Assembly: GCF_019884785.1 (NCBI RefSeq)
Contig: NZ_CP082326.1
Location: 737,355 to 801,354 of the forward strand
DNA length: 64,000 nucleotides
Source: Crassaminicella profunda
Lineage (GTDB): Bacteria; Bacillota; Clostridia; Peptostreptococcales; Thermotaleaceae
Direction of reading: 5' to 3'
In this document: piece after piece, positions 19,131-26,993 of the stretch
How positions within the stretch are numbered: the first letter of the stretch is position 1
Layout: each line of letters opens with the position of its first letter
Program-made: the position numbers and the translations under genes
Notes under the pieces: model-generated
Told to the model about the DNA's origin: nothing
Database searches by the model: none
Seen by the model: the letters and a program-made list of their open reading frames with translations, nothing else

Positions 19131-19604
19131 ATGGCAAAGAATATCTTTACAAAAGAAAACTTTGCAAAATTAGAAGAAATTATTGCAAAAAATAAAGACA
19201 AGCAAGGAGCATTGATTCCAGTACTCAATGAGGCTCAAAAAATATTTGGATGTTTGCCAATAGAAGTGCAAAAAGAAATATCTAAAGGATTAAACATTTC
19301 ATTAGCAGAAATATATGGTGTTGTTACTTTCTATGCCCAATTTTCATTAGAACCAAAAGGGGAATATACAATTGGTGTATGCTTAGGTACAGCCTGTTAT
19401 GTGAAGGGGTCACAAAAGGTTTTAGATAGAATCAAGAAAGAACTCAATATAGAAGTAGGGAAAACGTCTCCAGATGGTAAATTCACATTAGAAGCAACAA
19501 GATGTATTGGTGCTTGTGGATTAGCTCCTGTTATGACCATTAATGAAGATGTTTATGGAAGACTTACAGAAGCAGATGTTCCAGGAATACTTCAAAAATA
19601 TTAA
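19131..19604 (+). CDS. hndA: hydrogenase NuoE-like [2Fe-2S] subunit, copy 1
   Basis: First gene of a four-gene NAD(P)-linked [FeFe] hydrogenase operon. The 157-residue protein has an N-terminal helical region and a thioredoxin-fold [2Fe-2S] domain. The four cluster cysteines appear as GVCLGTACYVKG and ATRCIGACGLAP. Family knowledge: HndA/HydC/NuoE carries electrons next to the flavin subunit in the cytoplasmic complex. The ATG follows AAGGGGGAAATAGT. By my count it differs from the copy at 24254 at 27 of 157 positions. The gene is 20 bases from the next. Confidence 0.93.
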   Translation: MAKNIFTKENFAKLEEIIAKNKDKQGALIPVLNEAQKIFGCLPIEVQKEISKGLNISLAEIYGVVTFYAQFSLEPKGEYTIGVCLGTACYVKGSQKVLDRIKKELNIEVGKTSPDGKFTLEATRCIGACGLAPVMTINEDVYGRLTEADVPGILQKY

Positions 19605-19624
19605 TAAAAAAGGGAGGCAAAGGA

Positions 19625-19990
19625 ATGAAATCACTACAGGAATTAGAAAAGATTCGTCAGGAAGCAATAAAAAAAGTTGATATTAGACGAGATCGAGAAG
19701 GAACAAGAATTGTTGTAGGTATGGCAACTTGTGGGATTGCAGCAGGGGCAAGACCCGTTCTTACGGCTCTTTTAGAAGAAGTGAAATTAAGAAATCTACA
19801 AGATGTAATAGTTAGTCAGACTGGTTGCATTGGAGTCTGCAGACTTGAGCCCATTGTTGAAGTGTACAGACCCGAAGAAGAAAAAGTAACTTATGTGAAA
19901 ATGACACCTGAAAAAGCGAAAAAAATCATAGCAGAACATATTGTCAATGGAAAAATTATTCATGAGTATACCATTGGAGCGGTAGAATAA
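19625..19990 (+). CDS. hndB: HndB-like [2Fe-2S] ferredoxin-fold subunit, copy 1
   Basis: The 121-residue protein is a thioredoxin-like [2Fe-2S] ferredoxin of the HndB type. Cluster cysteines lie in VGMATCGIAAGA and SQTGCIGVCRLEP. In Desulfovibrio-type NADP-reducing hydrogenase, HndB is one of four subunits. The ATG follows GGGAGGCAAAGGA. It sits between the NuoE-like and NuoF-like genes, as in other hnd operons. Confidence 0.92.
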   Translation: MKSLQELEKIRQEAIKKVDIRRDREGTRIVVGMATCGIAAGARPVLTALLEEVKLRNLQDVIVSQTGCIGVCRLEPIVEVYRPEEEKVTYVKMTPEKAKKIIAEHIVNGKIIHEYTIGAVE

Positions 19991-20020
19991 AATGTAAAAT
20001 AACGGTGAGGGGGTAAGCGA

Positions 20021-21817
20021 ATGGAATTTTATAGAGCACATGTCCTAATCTGTGGGGGTACAGGATGTACTTCTTCAGGTTCACAAACGTTGATAGACAC
20101 TTTTCATGAAGAATTAGAAAAAAATCATTTAAATAAAGAAGTAAAAATTGTTAAAACAGGATGTTTTGGACTTTGTGAGGCAGGTCCAATCGTCATTGTA
20201 TATCCAGAAGGGGCTTTTTATAGCCATGTAAAGATAGAAGATGTTAAAAGAATTACAGAGGAACATTTATTAAAGGGAAGAATTGTAAAAGATTTATTGT
20301 TTAAAGAAGCAGTAGAAGAAGATCAAATAAGATCTATAAACGAAGTGGATTTTTATAAAAAGCAAAAAAGGGTTGCATTAAAAAATTGTGGAGTTATTAA
20401 TCCCGAGGATATTAAAGAGTATATTGCTTTTGATGGATATAAGGCTTTAGGTAAAGTTTTGACAGAAATGTCAAGGGAAGAAGTAATTGATACTATAAAA
20501 AAATCAGGTCTTCGTGGCCGTGGAGGCGGTGGATTTCCAACAGGAATGAAGTGGGAATTTACTTATAAAGCAAAGGGAGATCAAAAATATGTAGCTTGTA
20601 ATGCTGATGAAGGAGACCCTGGCGCATTTATGGATCGATCTGTTCTTGAAGGAGATCCTCATGCTATTATCGAAGCTATGGCTATTGCTGGTTATGCAGT
20701 TGGAGCTAATCAAGGATATGTATATGTAAGAGCAGAATATCCTATTGCTGTACATAGATTACAAATTGCTATTGATCAAGCACGGGAATATGGACTTCTT
20801 GGCAAAAATATATTTGATAAAGGATTTGACTTTGATGTAGAAATCAGACTAGGTGCTGGAGCATTTGTCTGTGGAGAGGAAACAGCGCTCCTTAATTCTA
20901 TAGAAGGTAAGCGTGGTATGCCAAGACCTAGACCTCCATTCCCTGCAAATGCAGGATTATGGCAAAAACCAACTCTATTAAACAATGTAGAAACTTATGC
21001 CAACATCCCTAAGATTATTTTGAATGGTGCGGATTGGTTCTCAAGTATGGGAACAGAAAAATCAAAGGGAACAAAGGTATTTGCATTAGGAGGAAAGATC
21101 AACAATACAGGTCTTGTGGAGATTCCAATGGGAACAACTTTAAGAGAAGTTATTTATGAAATTGGTGGAGGCATTCCTAATGGCAAGAAGTTTAAAGCTG
21201 TACAAACAGGAGGTCCATCTGGAGGATGTATTACTGCTGATCATTTAGATACACCTATTGATTATGATAATCTAATTTCTCTTGGATCAATGATGGGTTC
21301 TGGCGGTATGATTGTTATGGATGAAGACAATTGTATGGTTGATATTGCAAGATTCTTTTTAGACTTTACAGTGGATGAAAGTTGTGGAAAGTGTCCACCT
21401 TGTAGAATTGGAACAAAGAGAATGCTAGAGATTTTAAATAAAATTACATCTGGCAAGGGCGAAATGGAAGATATCGATAAGCTTGAGCAATTAGCAAAAA
21501 ATATTAAGGCTTCTGCTTTATGTGGATTAGGTCAGACAGCGCCAAATCCAGTACTTTCCACATTAAGATATTTTAGACATGAGTATGAGGCTCATGTAAA
21601 GGAGAAGAGATGTCCAGCAGGCGTATGTAGAGAGTTATTAGCTTATACCATTGATCCAGAAATTTGTAAAAAGTGCGGTATTTGTGCAAGTAAATGTCCA
21701 GCAGATTGTATAACTGGGGTAAAAGGAAAAGAAGTATTTAAAATAGATACAGATAAGTGTATTAAATGTGGTAATTGTATGGAAGTGTGTCCGTTCAAAG
21801 CTATTAGCAAGAAGTAA
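20021..21817 (+). CDS. hndC: NuoF-like flavin subunit of [FeFe] hydrogenase, copy 1
   Basis: This 598-residue subunit oxidises or reduces NAD(P) with FMN. An N-terminal thioredoxin-like [2Fe-2S] domain (CGGTGCTSSG, KTGCFGLCEAGP) comes first. The NuoF core binds FMN and nucleotide (GRGGGGFPTGMKWEF, CNADEGDPGAFMDR) and has a [4Fe-4S] motif ESCGKCPPCRIGT with the distal Cys in ALCGLGQ. The C-terminus is a two-cluster ferredoxin (CKKCGICASKCP, CIKCGNCMEVCP). This layout is typical of HndC and HydB in bifurcating hydrogenases. The ATG has GAGGGGG nearby. A near-identical paralogue lies at 25176. Confidence 0.95.
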   Translation: MEFYRAHVLICGGTGCTSSGSQTLIDTFHEELEKNHLNKEVKIVKTGCFGLCEAGPIVIVYPEGAFYSHVKIEDVKRITEEHLLKGRIVKDLLFKEAVEEDQIRSINEVDFYKKQKRVALKNCGVINPEDIKEYIAFDGYKALGKVLTEMSREEVIDTIKKSGLRGRGGGGFPTGMKWEFTYKAKGDQKYVACNADEGDPGAFMDRSVLEGDPHAIIEAMAIAGYAVGANQGYVYVRAEYPIAVHRLQIAIDQAREYGLLGKNIFDKGFDFDVEIRLGAGAFVCGEETALLNSIEGKRGMPRPRPPFPANAGLWQKPTLLNNVETYANIPKIILNGADWFSSMGTEKSKGTKVFALGGKINNTGLVEIPMGTTLREVIYEIGGGIPNGKKFKAVQTGGPSGGCITADHLDTPIDYDNLISLGSMMGSGGMIVMDEDNCMVDIARFFLDFTVDESCGKCPPCRIGTKRMLEILNKITSGKGEMEDIDKLEQLAKNIKASALCGLGQTAPNPVLSTLRYFRHEYEAHVKEKRCPAGVCRELLAYTIDPEICKKCGICASKCPADCITGVKGKEVFKIDTDKCIKCGNCMEVCPFKAISKK

Positions 21818-21838
21818 TTGGAGAGGAGTGTGAGAATA

Positions 21839-23635
21839 GTGGAAAAAGTTACTTTGACCATTGACAATATAAAAATTGAAGTGCCAAAAAACTATACAAT
21901 TCTAGAGGCAGCAAAGGAAGCTGGAATCGATATTCCTACTTTGTGTTATTTAAAGGGAATCAATGAAGTTGGCGCATGTAGAGTCTGTTTAGTTGAAATA
22001 GAAGGGGCAAGATCACTCCAGGCTTCTTGTGTCCATCCAGTAGCTGAGGGAATGGTTGTAAAAACCAATTCTAAAAGAGTAAGAGATGCGAGAAAGTCAA
22101 ATGTAGAACTAATTCTTTCTAATCATAATAGAGAATGTTTAACCTGTATTAGAAATAAAAATTGTGAGCTTCAAAGTTTATCAGAAAGTTTAGGAATTCG
22201 AGATATTCCTTTTGAAGGAATCAAAACAGAGACGACTATTGATGATCTTTCCTATTCTATCGTGAGAGATCCAAGCAAATGTATTTTATGTGGTAGATGT
22301 GTAAGTGTCTGTAAAAATGTGCAAAAGATAGGGATTCTTGATTTTGCTAATAGAGGTTTTGATACGCAAGTAGTTCCAGCCTTTTCAAAGAGTATGGCAG
22401 ATGCTCCTTGTACTTATTGTGGTCAATGTATTGCTGTATGTCCAGTAGCTGCATTAAGAGAAAAGGATGATATAGAAAAAGTTTGGGATGCTTTAGATGA
22501 CCCAAGTAAGCATGTAGTAGTACAAACAGCTCCTGCAGTAAGAGCAGCCCTTGGGGAATGTTTTGATCTTCCAATGGGTACGAGAGTAACAGGAAAAATG
22601 GTAGCAGCTCTAAAGCGTCTTGGATTTGATAAAGTATATGATACAAACTTTGCAGCAGATCTTACGATTATGGAGGAAGGTCACGAATTATTAGGTAGAA
22701 TCCAAAATGGCGGAACATTACCAATGATTACCTCTTGTTCACCAGGATGGATCAGATATTGTGAATTTAACTATCCAGAGTTTTTAGAAAATCTATCTAC
22801 TTGCAAATCCCCACATCAAATGATGGGTGCAATCATTAAATCTTATTATGCAGAGAAAAATAATATCAATCCAAAAGATATATTTGTAGTCTCTATCATG
22901 CCTTGTACTTCTAAAAAAACAGAATCAGAGAGACCTGAGATGAAAGGTACAGGAAATAGAGATGTAGATGCAGTTCTTACAACAAGAGAATTAGGTAGAA
23001 TGATTAAGGAAGCAAGAATTAAATTTACAGATCTTGAAGATGAGATATTTGACCAAGATTTACTAGGAGAGTATACAGGAGCTGGTGTAATTTTTGGTGC
23101 AACAGGTGGTGTAATGGAAGCAGCTTTAAGAACGGTAGCAGATGTTTTAGAAGGAAAATCTCTTGAAGAGATTGAGTATAAAGCTGTAAGAGGAGTAGAA
23201 GGAATCAAAGAAGCTGCTCTTACCTTAGGTGGAATGGAAGTAAAAATCGCTGTTGCCCATGGTACAGCGAATGCAAAGAAAGTATTAGATTTAGTGAAAA
23301 ATGGAGAAAAAGAATATCATTTTATTGAAATCATGGCATGTCCTGGAGGTTGTGTATGTGGTGGAGGTCAACCTCAAGTTAGTGCAAAAACTTTAATGGA
23401 AGTGGATGTAAAGAGCATAAGAGCCAAAGTATTATATGAAGAAGATGAGAGTCGTCCTATTAGAAAATCCCATGAAAATCCACAGATTAAGAAATTATAT
23501 GAAGATTTCTTAGAAAAACCTAATAGTCACAAAGCTCATGAATTATTGCATACCCACTACAAAGCAAGAGAAAAATTTCCTACAACAATGAATGATTGTT
23601 GTGAAGAGATTGCTGTTGGGAAAGAAAATAAATAA
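21839..23635 (+). CDS. hndD: catalytic [FeFe] hydrogenase subunit, copy 1
   Basis: Catalytic subunit of 598 residues with an HndD/HydA layout. It starts with a plant-type [2Fe-2S] domain (CYLKGINEVGACRVC, with ASC), then a His-ligated cluster (HNRECLTC), then two [4Fe-4S] clusters (CILCGRCVSVC, CTYCGQCIAVCP). The H-cluster motifs are L1 TSCSPGW, L2 MPCTSKKTE and L3 EIMACPGGCVCGGGQP. L1 has Ser where many monomeric enzymes have a second Cys; copy 2 shares this. I choose GTG 21839 because GGAGAGGAG lies ten bases before it and the encoded N-terminus then matches copy 2. Probably forms H2 from NAD(P)H and reduced ferredoxin. Confidence 0.95.
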   Translation: MEKVTLTIDNIKIEVPKNYTILEAAKEAGIDIPTLCYLKGINEVGACRVCLVEIEGARSLQASCVHPVAEGMVVKTNSKRVRDARKSNVELILSNHNRECLTCIRNKNCELQSLSESLGIRDIPFEGIKTETTIDDLSYSIVRDPSKCILCGRCVSVCKNVQKIGILDFANRGFDTQVVPAFSKSMADAPCTYCGQCIAVCPVAALREKDDIEKVWDALDDPSKHVVVQTAPAVRAALGECFDLPMGTRVTGKMVAALKRLGFDKVYDTNFAADLTIMEEGHELLGRIQNGGTLPMITSCSPGWIRYCEFNYPEFLENLSTCKSPHQMMGAIIKSYYAEKNNINPKDIFVVSIMPCTSKKTESERPEMKGTGNRDVDAVLTTRELGRMIKEARIKFTDLEDEIFDQDLLGEYTGAGVIFGATGGVMEAALRTVADVLEGKSLEEIEYKAVRGVEGIKEAALTLGGMEVKIAVAHGTANAKKVLDLVKNGEKEYHFIEIMACPGGCVCGGGQPQVSAKTLMEVDVKSIRAKVLYEEDESRPIRKSHENPQIKKLYEDFLEKPNSHKAHELLHTHYKAREKFPTTMNDCCEEIAVGKENK

Positions 23636-23704
23636 TAGATAAGAGGGATTGAACTAAAATAATTTTTAATGAAAGATTCATCCCTTTACATTCATCATTA
23701 AAAG

Positions 23705-23747
23705 AAGCACTATGAAATTTAATTTCATAGTGCTTTTATTTTTTTAT
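23705..23747 (+). terminator. intrinsic terminator of first hnd operon
   Basis: AAGCACTATGAAATT (23705-23719) pairs with AATTTCATAGTGCTT (23721-23735), followed by T-rich sequence. The core AAGCACTATGAA is shared with the terminator at 60109. Confidence 0.85.
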
Positions 23748-24152
23748 GATTATTTCATAAGGAGAAGGTAGAAGTTTTATCTGAAGAGTCTATTTTAGCC
23801 TAATTAAATGAGTATATTTTTTTGGATGAAAATGATAAATAGGTATTTTAAAATTCTACATTATTTATATTTTGACACAGATTTAACAAAAAATGTAAAA
23901 CAAACATTTGGAAAATACACGGAAAATAAGATGAAATCTAAAAAATAAATTATACAATATGTTATTATTCAAATATTAAAAATGAAATAATGGTATAGAA
24001 TTTGCGAAATGTATGAAATTTGCAATTGTATAGAGGAAGTGTTATTTTATCCCATTATTTTGAATTTACAATAAAAAAAAAGAAAACTTGCAAAAATGGG
24101 AAAAAAAACTTTGAAAGATTGACAAAAAAATATCCAAAAATCATTTATTATT

Positions 24153-24161
24153 TGATATAAT
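24153..24161 (+). promoter_or_regulatory. extended -10 promoter of second hnd operon
   Basis: TGATATAAT is a strong extended -10 element about 90 bases before the start. TTGACA at 24119-24124 is too far away (31 bases) to pair with it. Confidence 0.5.
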
Positions 24162-24253
24162 AAGTTTAATTTGATAAGAAAATAACAAAAAATCTTAATA
24201 TGGTCAAAAATGTAAATTTTCAAATAAAAAATAAACAAAGAGGGGGAGGTACT

Positions 24254-24727
24254 ATGGCAAAGAATGTTTTTACTGAAGAAAACTTTGCAAAACTAGAAGA
24301 AATCATTCAAAGATACAAAGACACAAAAGGTGCTTTAATGCCTGTACTAAATGATGCACAAAAATTATTTGGTTGTCTTCCATTAGAAGTACAAAAGAAA
24401 ATTTCAAAGGGATTAAATATTCCTATGGCAGAAATTTATGGAGTGGTTACATTCTATGCACAATTTTCACTAGAGCCAAAGGGAGAATATACAATTGGTG
24501 TATGCTTAGGTACAGCTTGTTATGTAAAAGGTGCACAAAAGATTATTGACAGAATCAAACAAGAAATTAATGTAGAAGTTGGAAAAACATCAGTAGATGG
24601 CAAATATACATTAGAAGCAACAAGATGTATTGGTGCTTGTGGATTAGCTCCAGTATTGACTGTGAATGAAGATGTATATGGAAGATTAGTTGAAAGTGAT
24701 GTACCTGGAATTTTAGAAAAGTACTAA
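24254..24727 (+). CDS. hndA: hydrogenase NuoE-like [2Fe-2S] subunit, copy 2
   Basis: The 157-residue paralogue of the gene at 19131, with the same length and the same cluster cysteines (GVCLGTACYVKG, ATRCIGACGLAP). Most substitutions are in the N-terminal third (for example QRYKDTKGAL for AKNKDKQGAL). The ATG 24254 follows GAGGGGGAGG; an in-frame ATG at 24200 would add 18 residues that copy 1 lacks, so I reject it. It heads the second four-gene hydrogenase operon. Confidence 0.93.
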   Translation: MAKNVFTEENFAKLEEIIQRYKDTKGALMPVLNDAQKLFGCLPLEVQKKISKGLNIPMAEIYGVVTFYAQFSLEPKGEYTIGVCLGTACYVKGAQKIIDRIKQEINVEVGKTSVDGKYTLEATRCIGACGLAPVLTVNEDVYGRLVESDVPGILEKY

Positions 24728-24777
24728 AAAATTAAGGAAAACGTTATAAAAGATCCTAAACGAGGAGGGAACCCTTA

Positions 24778-25143
24778 ATGAGATCATTAGAGGAATTAGC
24801 AAAAATTCGTGAAGAAGCCATAAAAAAAGTAGATATAAGAGGGATGAAAGAAGGTACAAGAATCGTTGTAGGTATGGCTACTTGTGGCATATCAGCAGGA
24901 GCAAGACCAGTTCTTATGGCACTTTTAGAAGAAGCAAAGGTAAGAAATTTAACAGATGTTGTTGTAAGTCAGACAGGATGTATTGGGGTCTGCAGACTTG
25001 AGCCAATCGTTGAAGTGTACAGACCAGGAGAAGAAAAGGTTACTTATATAGAAATGACACCGGAAAAAGCAAAAAAAGTAATAGCAGAGCATATTGTTAA
25101 TGGAAAAGTAGTAGACGAATATACTATTGGAGCGGCAGAATAG
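24778..25143 (+). CDS. hndB: HndB-like [2Fe-2S] ferredoxin-fold subunit, copy 2
   Basis: A 121-residue HndB-like protein, same length as copy 1. Cysteines are in VGMATCGISAGA and SQTGCIGVCRLEP. The start has GAGGAGGG eight bases upstream. The 50-base gap after the NuoE gene is longer than in copy 1 and may include a processing site. Confidence 0.92.
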   Translation: MRSLEELAKIREEAIKKVDIRGMKEGTRIVVGMATCGISAGARPVLMALLEEAKVRNLTDVVVSQTGCIGVCRLEPIVEVYRPGEEKVTYIEMTPEKAKKVIAEHIVNGKVVDEYTIGAAE

Positions 25144-25175
25144 ACTTTTAAATGATTTTGTGAGGAGGTTAAAGC

Positions 25176-26972
25176 ATGGAAATTTATAGAGCGCATGTCC
25201 TAATCTGTGGAGGTACAGGATGTACATCTTCAGGTTCTCAAACATTGATAGAAGCTTTTAATGAGCATTTAGAAAAAAATAATTTAGCCAATGAGGTAAA
25301 ATTAGTTAAAACAGGATGCTTTGGATTATGTGAAGCAGGTCCTATTGTTATTGTGTATCCAGAAGGTGCTTTTTATAGTCATGTAAAGGTAGAAGATGTA
25401 CAAAGAATTACAGAAGAACATCTTTTAAAGGGAAGAATTGTAAAGGATTTATTATTTAAAGAAGCTGTTGAAGATGGACAGGTACGTTCAATCAATGAAG
25501 TTGATTTTTATAAAAAGCAAAAAAGAGTTGCCCTTAGAAATTGTGGGGTAATTAATCCAGAGGATATTAAAGAATATATTGCTTTTGATGGATATAAAGC
25601 ATTAGGAAAAGCATTAACAGAAATGACTAGAGAAGAAGTAATCGATACAGTGAAAAAATCAGGCTTAAGAGGCCGTGGCGGCGGTGGCTTCCCAACAGGA
25701 CTTAAGTGGGAATTTGCTTATAAGTCAGAAAATGATCAAAAGTATGTAGCATGTAATGCAGATGAAGGGGATCCTGGTGCATTCATGGATAGATCCGTTC
25801 TTGAAGGAGACCCACATGCCCTTGTAGAAGCTATGGCAATTGCTGCATATGCAATAGGTGCAAATCAAGGATATGTATATGTAAGAGCAGAATACCCGAT
25901 TGCTGTTCATAGACTTCAAATTGCAATTGATCAAGCAAGAGAGAATGGATTATTAGGAAAAGATATATTCGGAACAGGTTTTGAGTTCGATTTAGAAATA
26001 AGACTAGGTGCAGGAGCCTTCGTATGTGGAGAAGAAACAGCACTACTTAATTCTATAGAAGGTAAACGAGGTATGCCAAGACCAAGACCTCCTTTCCCAG
26101 CAGTAAAAGGACTATGGGGAAAACCAACTATGCTAAATAACGTGGAAACTTATGCAAATATTCCTCAAATCATTCTAAATGGTGCTGAGTGGTTTGCAAG
26201 TATGGGAACAGAAAAATCAAAAGGAACAAAGGTATTTGCATTAGGTGGAAAGATTAATAATACAGGACTTTTAGAAATTCCTATGGGAACAACTCTAAGA
26301 GAAGTAATCTATGAAATCGGTGGAGGTATTCCAAATGGTAAGGCCTTTAAAGCGGTACAAACAGGTGGACCATCTGGTGGATGTATTACTGCTGATTATT
26401 TAGATACACCAATTGATTATGATAACTTAATTGCCCTAGGATCTATGATGGGTTCTGGTGGTATGATTGTTATGGATGAAGACAATTGTATGGTTGATAT
26501 TGCAAGATTCTTCTTAGACTTCACAGTAGATGAGAGTTGTGGTAAATGTCCTCCATGTAGAATCGGAACAAAGAGAATGTTAGAGCTTTTAGATAAGATT
26601 ACAGAAGGTAAGGGAGAAATGGAAGATATCTACAAATTAGAAAGATTGGCTGCAAATATTAAGGCTTCTGCTTTATGTGGACTTGGTCAAACGGCTCCAA
26701 ATCCAGTACTTTCAACATTAAAATACTTTAGACATGAGTATGAGGCCCACGTAAAGGATAAAACATGTCCAGCTGGCGTATGTCAAGGATTATTATCTTA
26801 TACTGTAGACCCAGACCTTTGTAAAAAATGTGGTATTTGTGCAAACAAATGTCCTGCTAATTGTATAGAAGGGGTAAAAGGAAAAGAAGTTTACAAAATC
26901 GATAAAGATAAGTGTATCAAGTGCGGTGCTTGTATAGAAGCTTGTCCATTTAAAGCAATCAGCAAGAAGTAA
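25176..26972 (+). CDS. hndC: NuoF-like flavin subunit of [FeFe] hydrogenase, copy 2
   Basis: A 598-residue paralogue of the gene at 20021, colinear throughout without gaps. It has the same thioredoxin-like [2Fe-2S] domain, FMN and nucleotide motifs (GRGGGGFPTGLKWEF, CNADEGDPGAFMDR), NuoF [4Fe-4S] motif (ESCGKCPPCRIGT) and C-terminal ferredoxin (CKKCGICANKCP, CIKCGACIEACP). All cluster cysteines are kept, so both copies should be active. The ATG has GAGGAGG upstream. Confidence 0.95.
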   Translation: MEIYRAHVLICGGTGCTSSGSQTLIEAFNEHLEKNNLANEVKLVKTGCFGLCEAGPIVIVYPEGAFYSHVKVEDVQRITEEHLLKGRIVKDLLFKEAVEDGQVRSINEVDFYKKQKRVALRNCGVINPEDIKEYIAFDGYKALGKALTEMTREEVIDTVKKSGLRGRGGGGFPTGLKWEFAYKSENDQKYVACNADEGDPGAFMDRSVLEGDPHALVEAMAIAAYAIGANQGYVYVRAEYPIAVHRLQIAIDQARENGLLGKDIFGTGFEFDLEIRLGAGAFVCGEETALLNSIEGKRGMPRPRPPFPAVKGLWGKPTMLNNVETYANIPQIILNGAEWFASMGTEKSKGTKVFALGGKINNTGLLEIPMGTTLREVIYEIGGGIPNGKAFKAVQTGGPSGGCITADYLDTPIDYDNLIALGSMMGSGGMIVMDEDNCMVDIARFFLDFTVDESCGKCPPCRIGTKRMLELLDKITEGKGEMEDIYKLERLAANIKASALCGLGQTAPNPVLSTLKYFRHEYEAHVKDKTCPAGVCQGLLSYTVDPDLCKKCGICANKCPANCIEGVKGKEVYKIDKDKCIKCGACIEACPFKAISKK

Positions 26973-26993
26973 GAAGAGAGGAGAGTGAAACCA

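Larger units (their letters stand above)
23636..24253. other. intergenic region between the two hnd operons
   Basis: This 618-base, very AT-rich gap holds a terminator (23705-23747) and an extended -10 promoter (24153-24161). The rest shows no convincing gene. The break and its own signals indicate that the two operons are transcribed separately. Confidence 0.6.

Noticed and set aside
22729-22755. Ser in the L1 motif (TSCSPGW) as a sign of inactive hydrogenase
   Set aside because: Both copies share it and, as I recall, it is common in HndD-type enzymes; L2 and L3 are intact.
24119-24161. TTGACA at 24119 paired with TATAAT at 24156 as one promoter
   Set aside because: The spacer is 31 bases, too long; the extended -10 alone is preferred.
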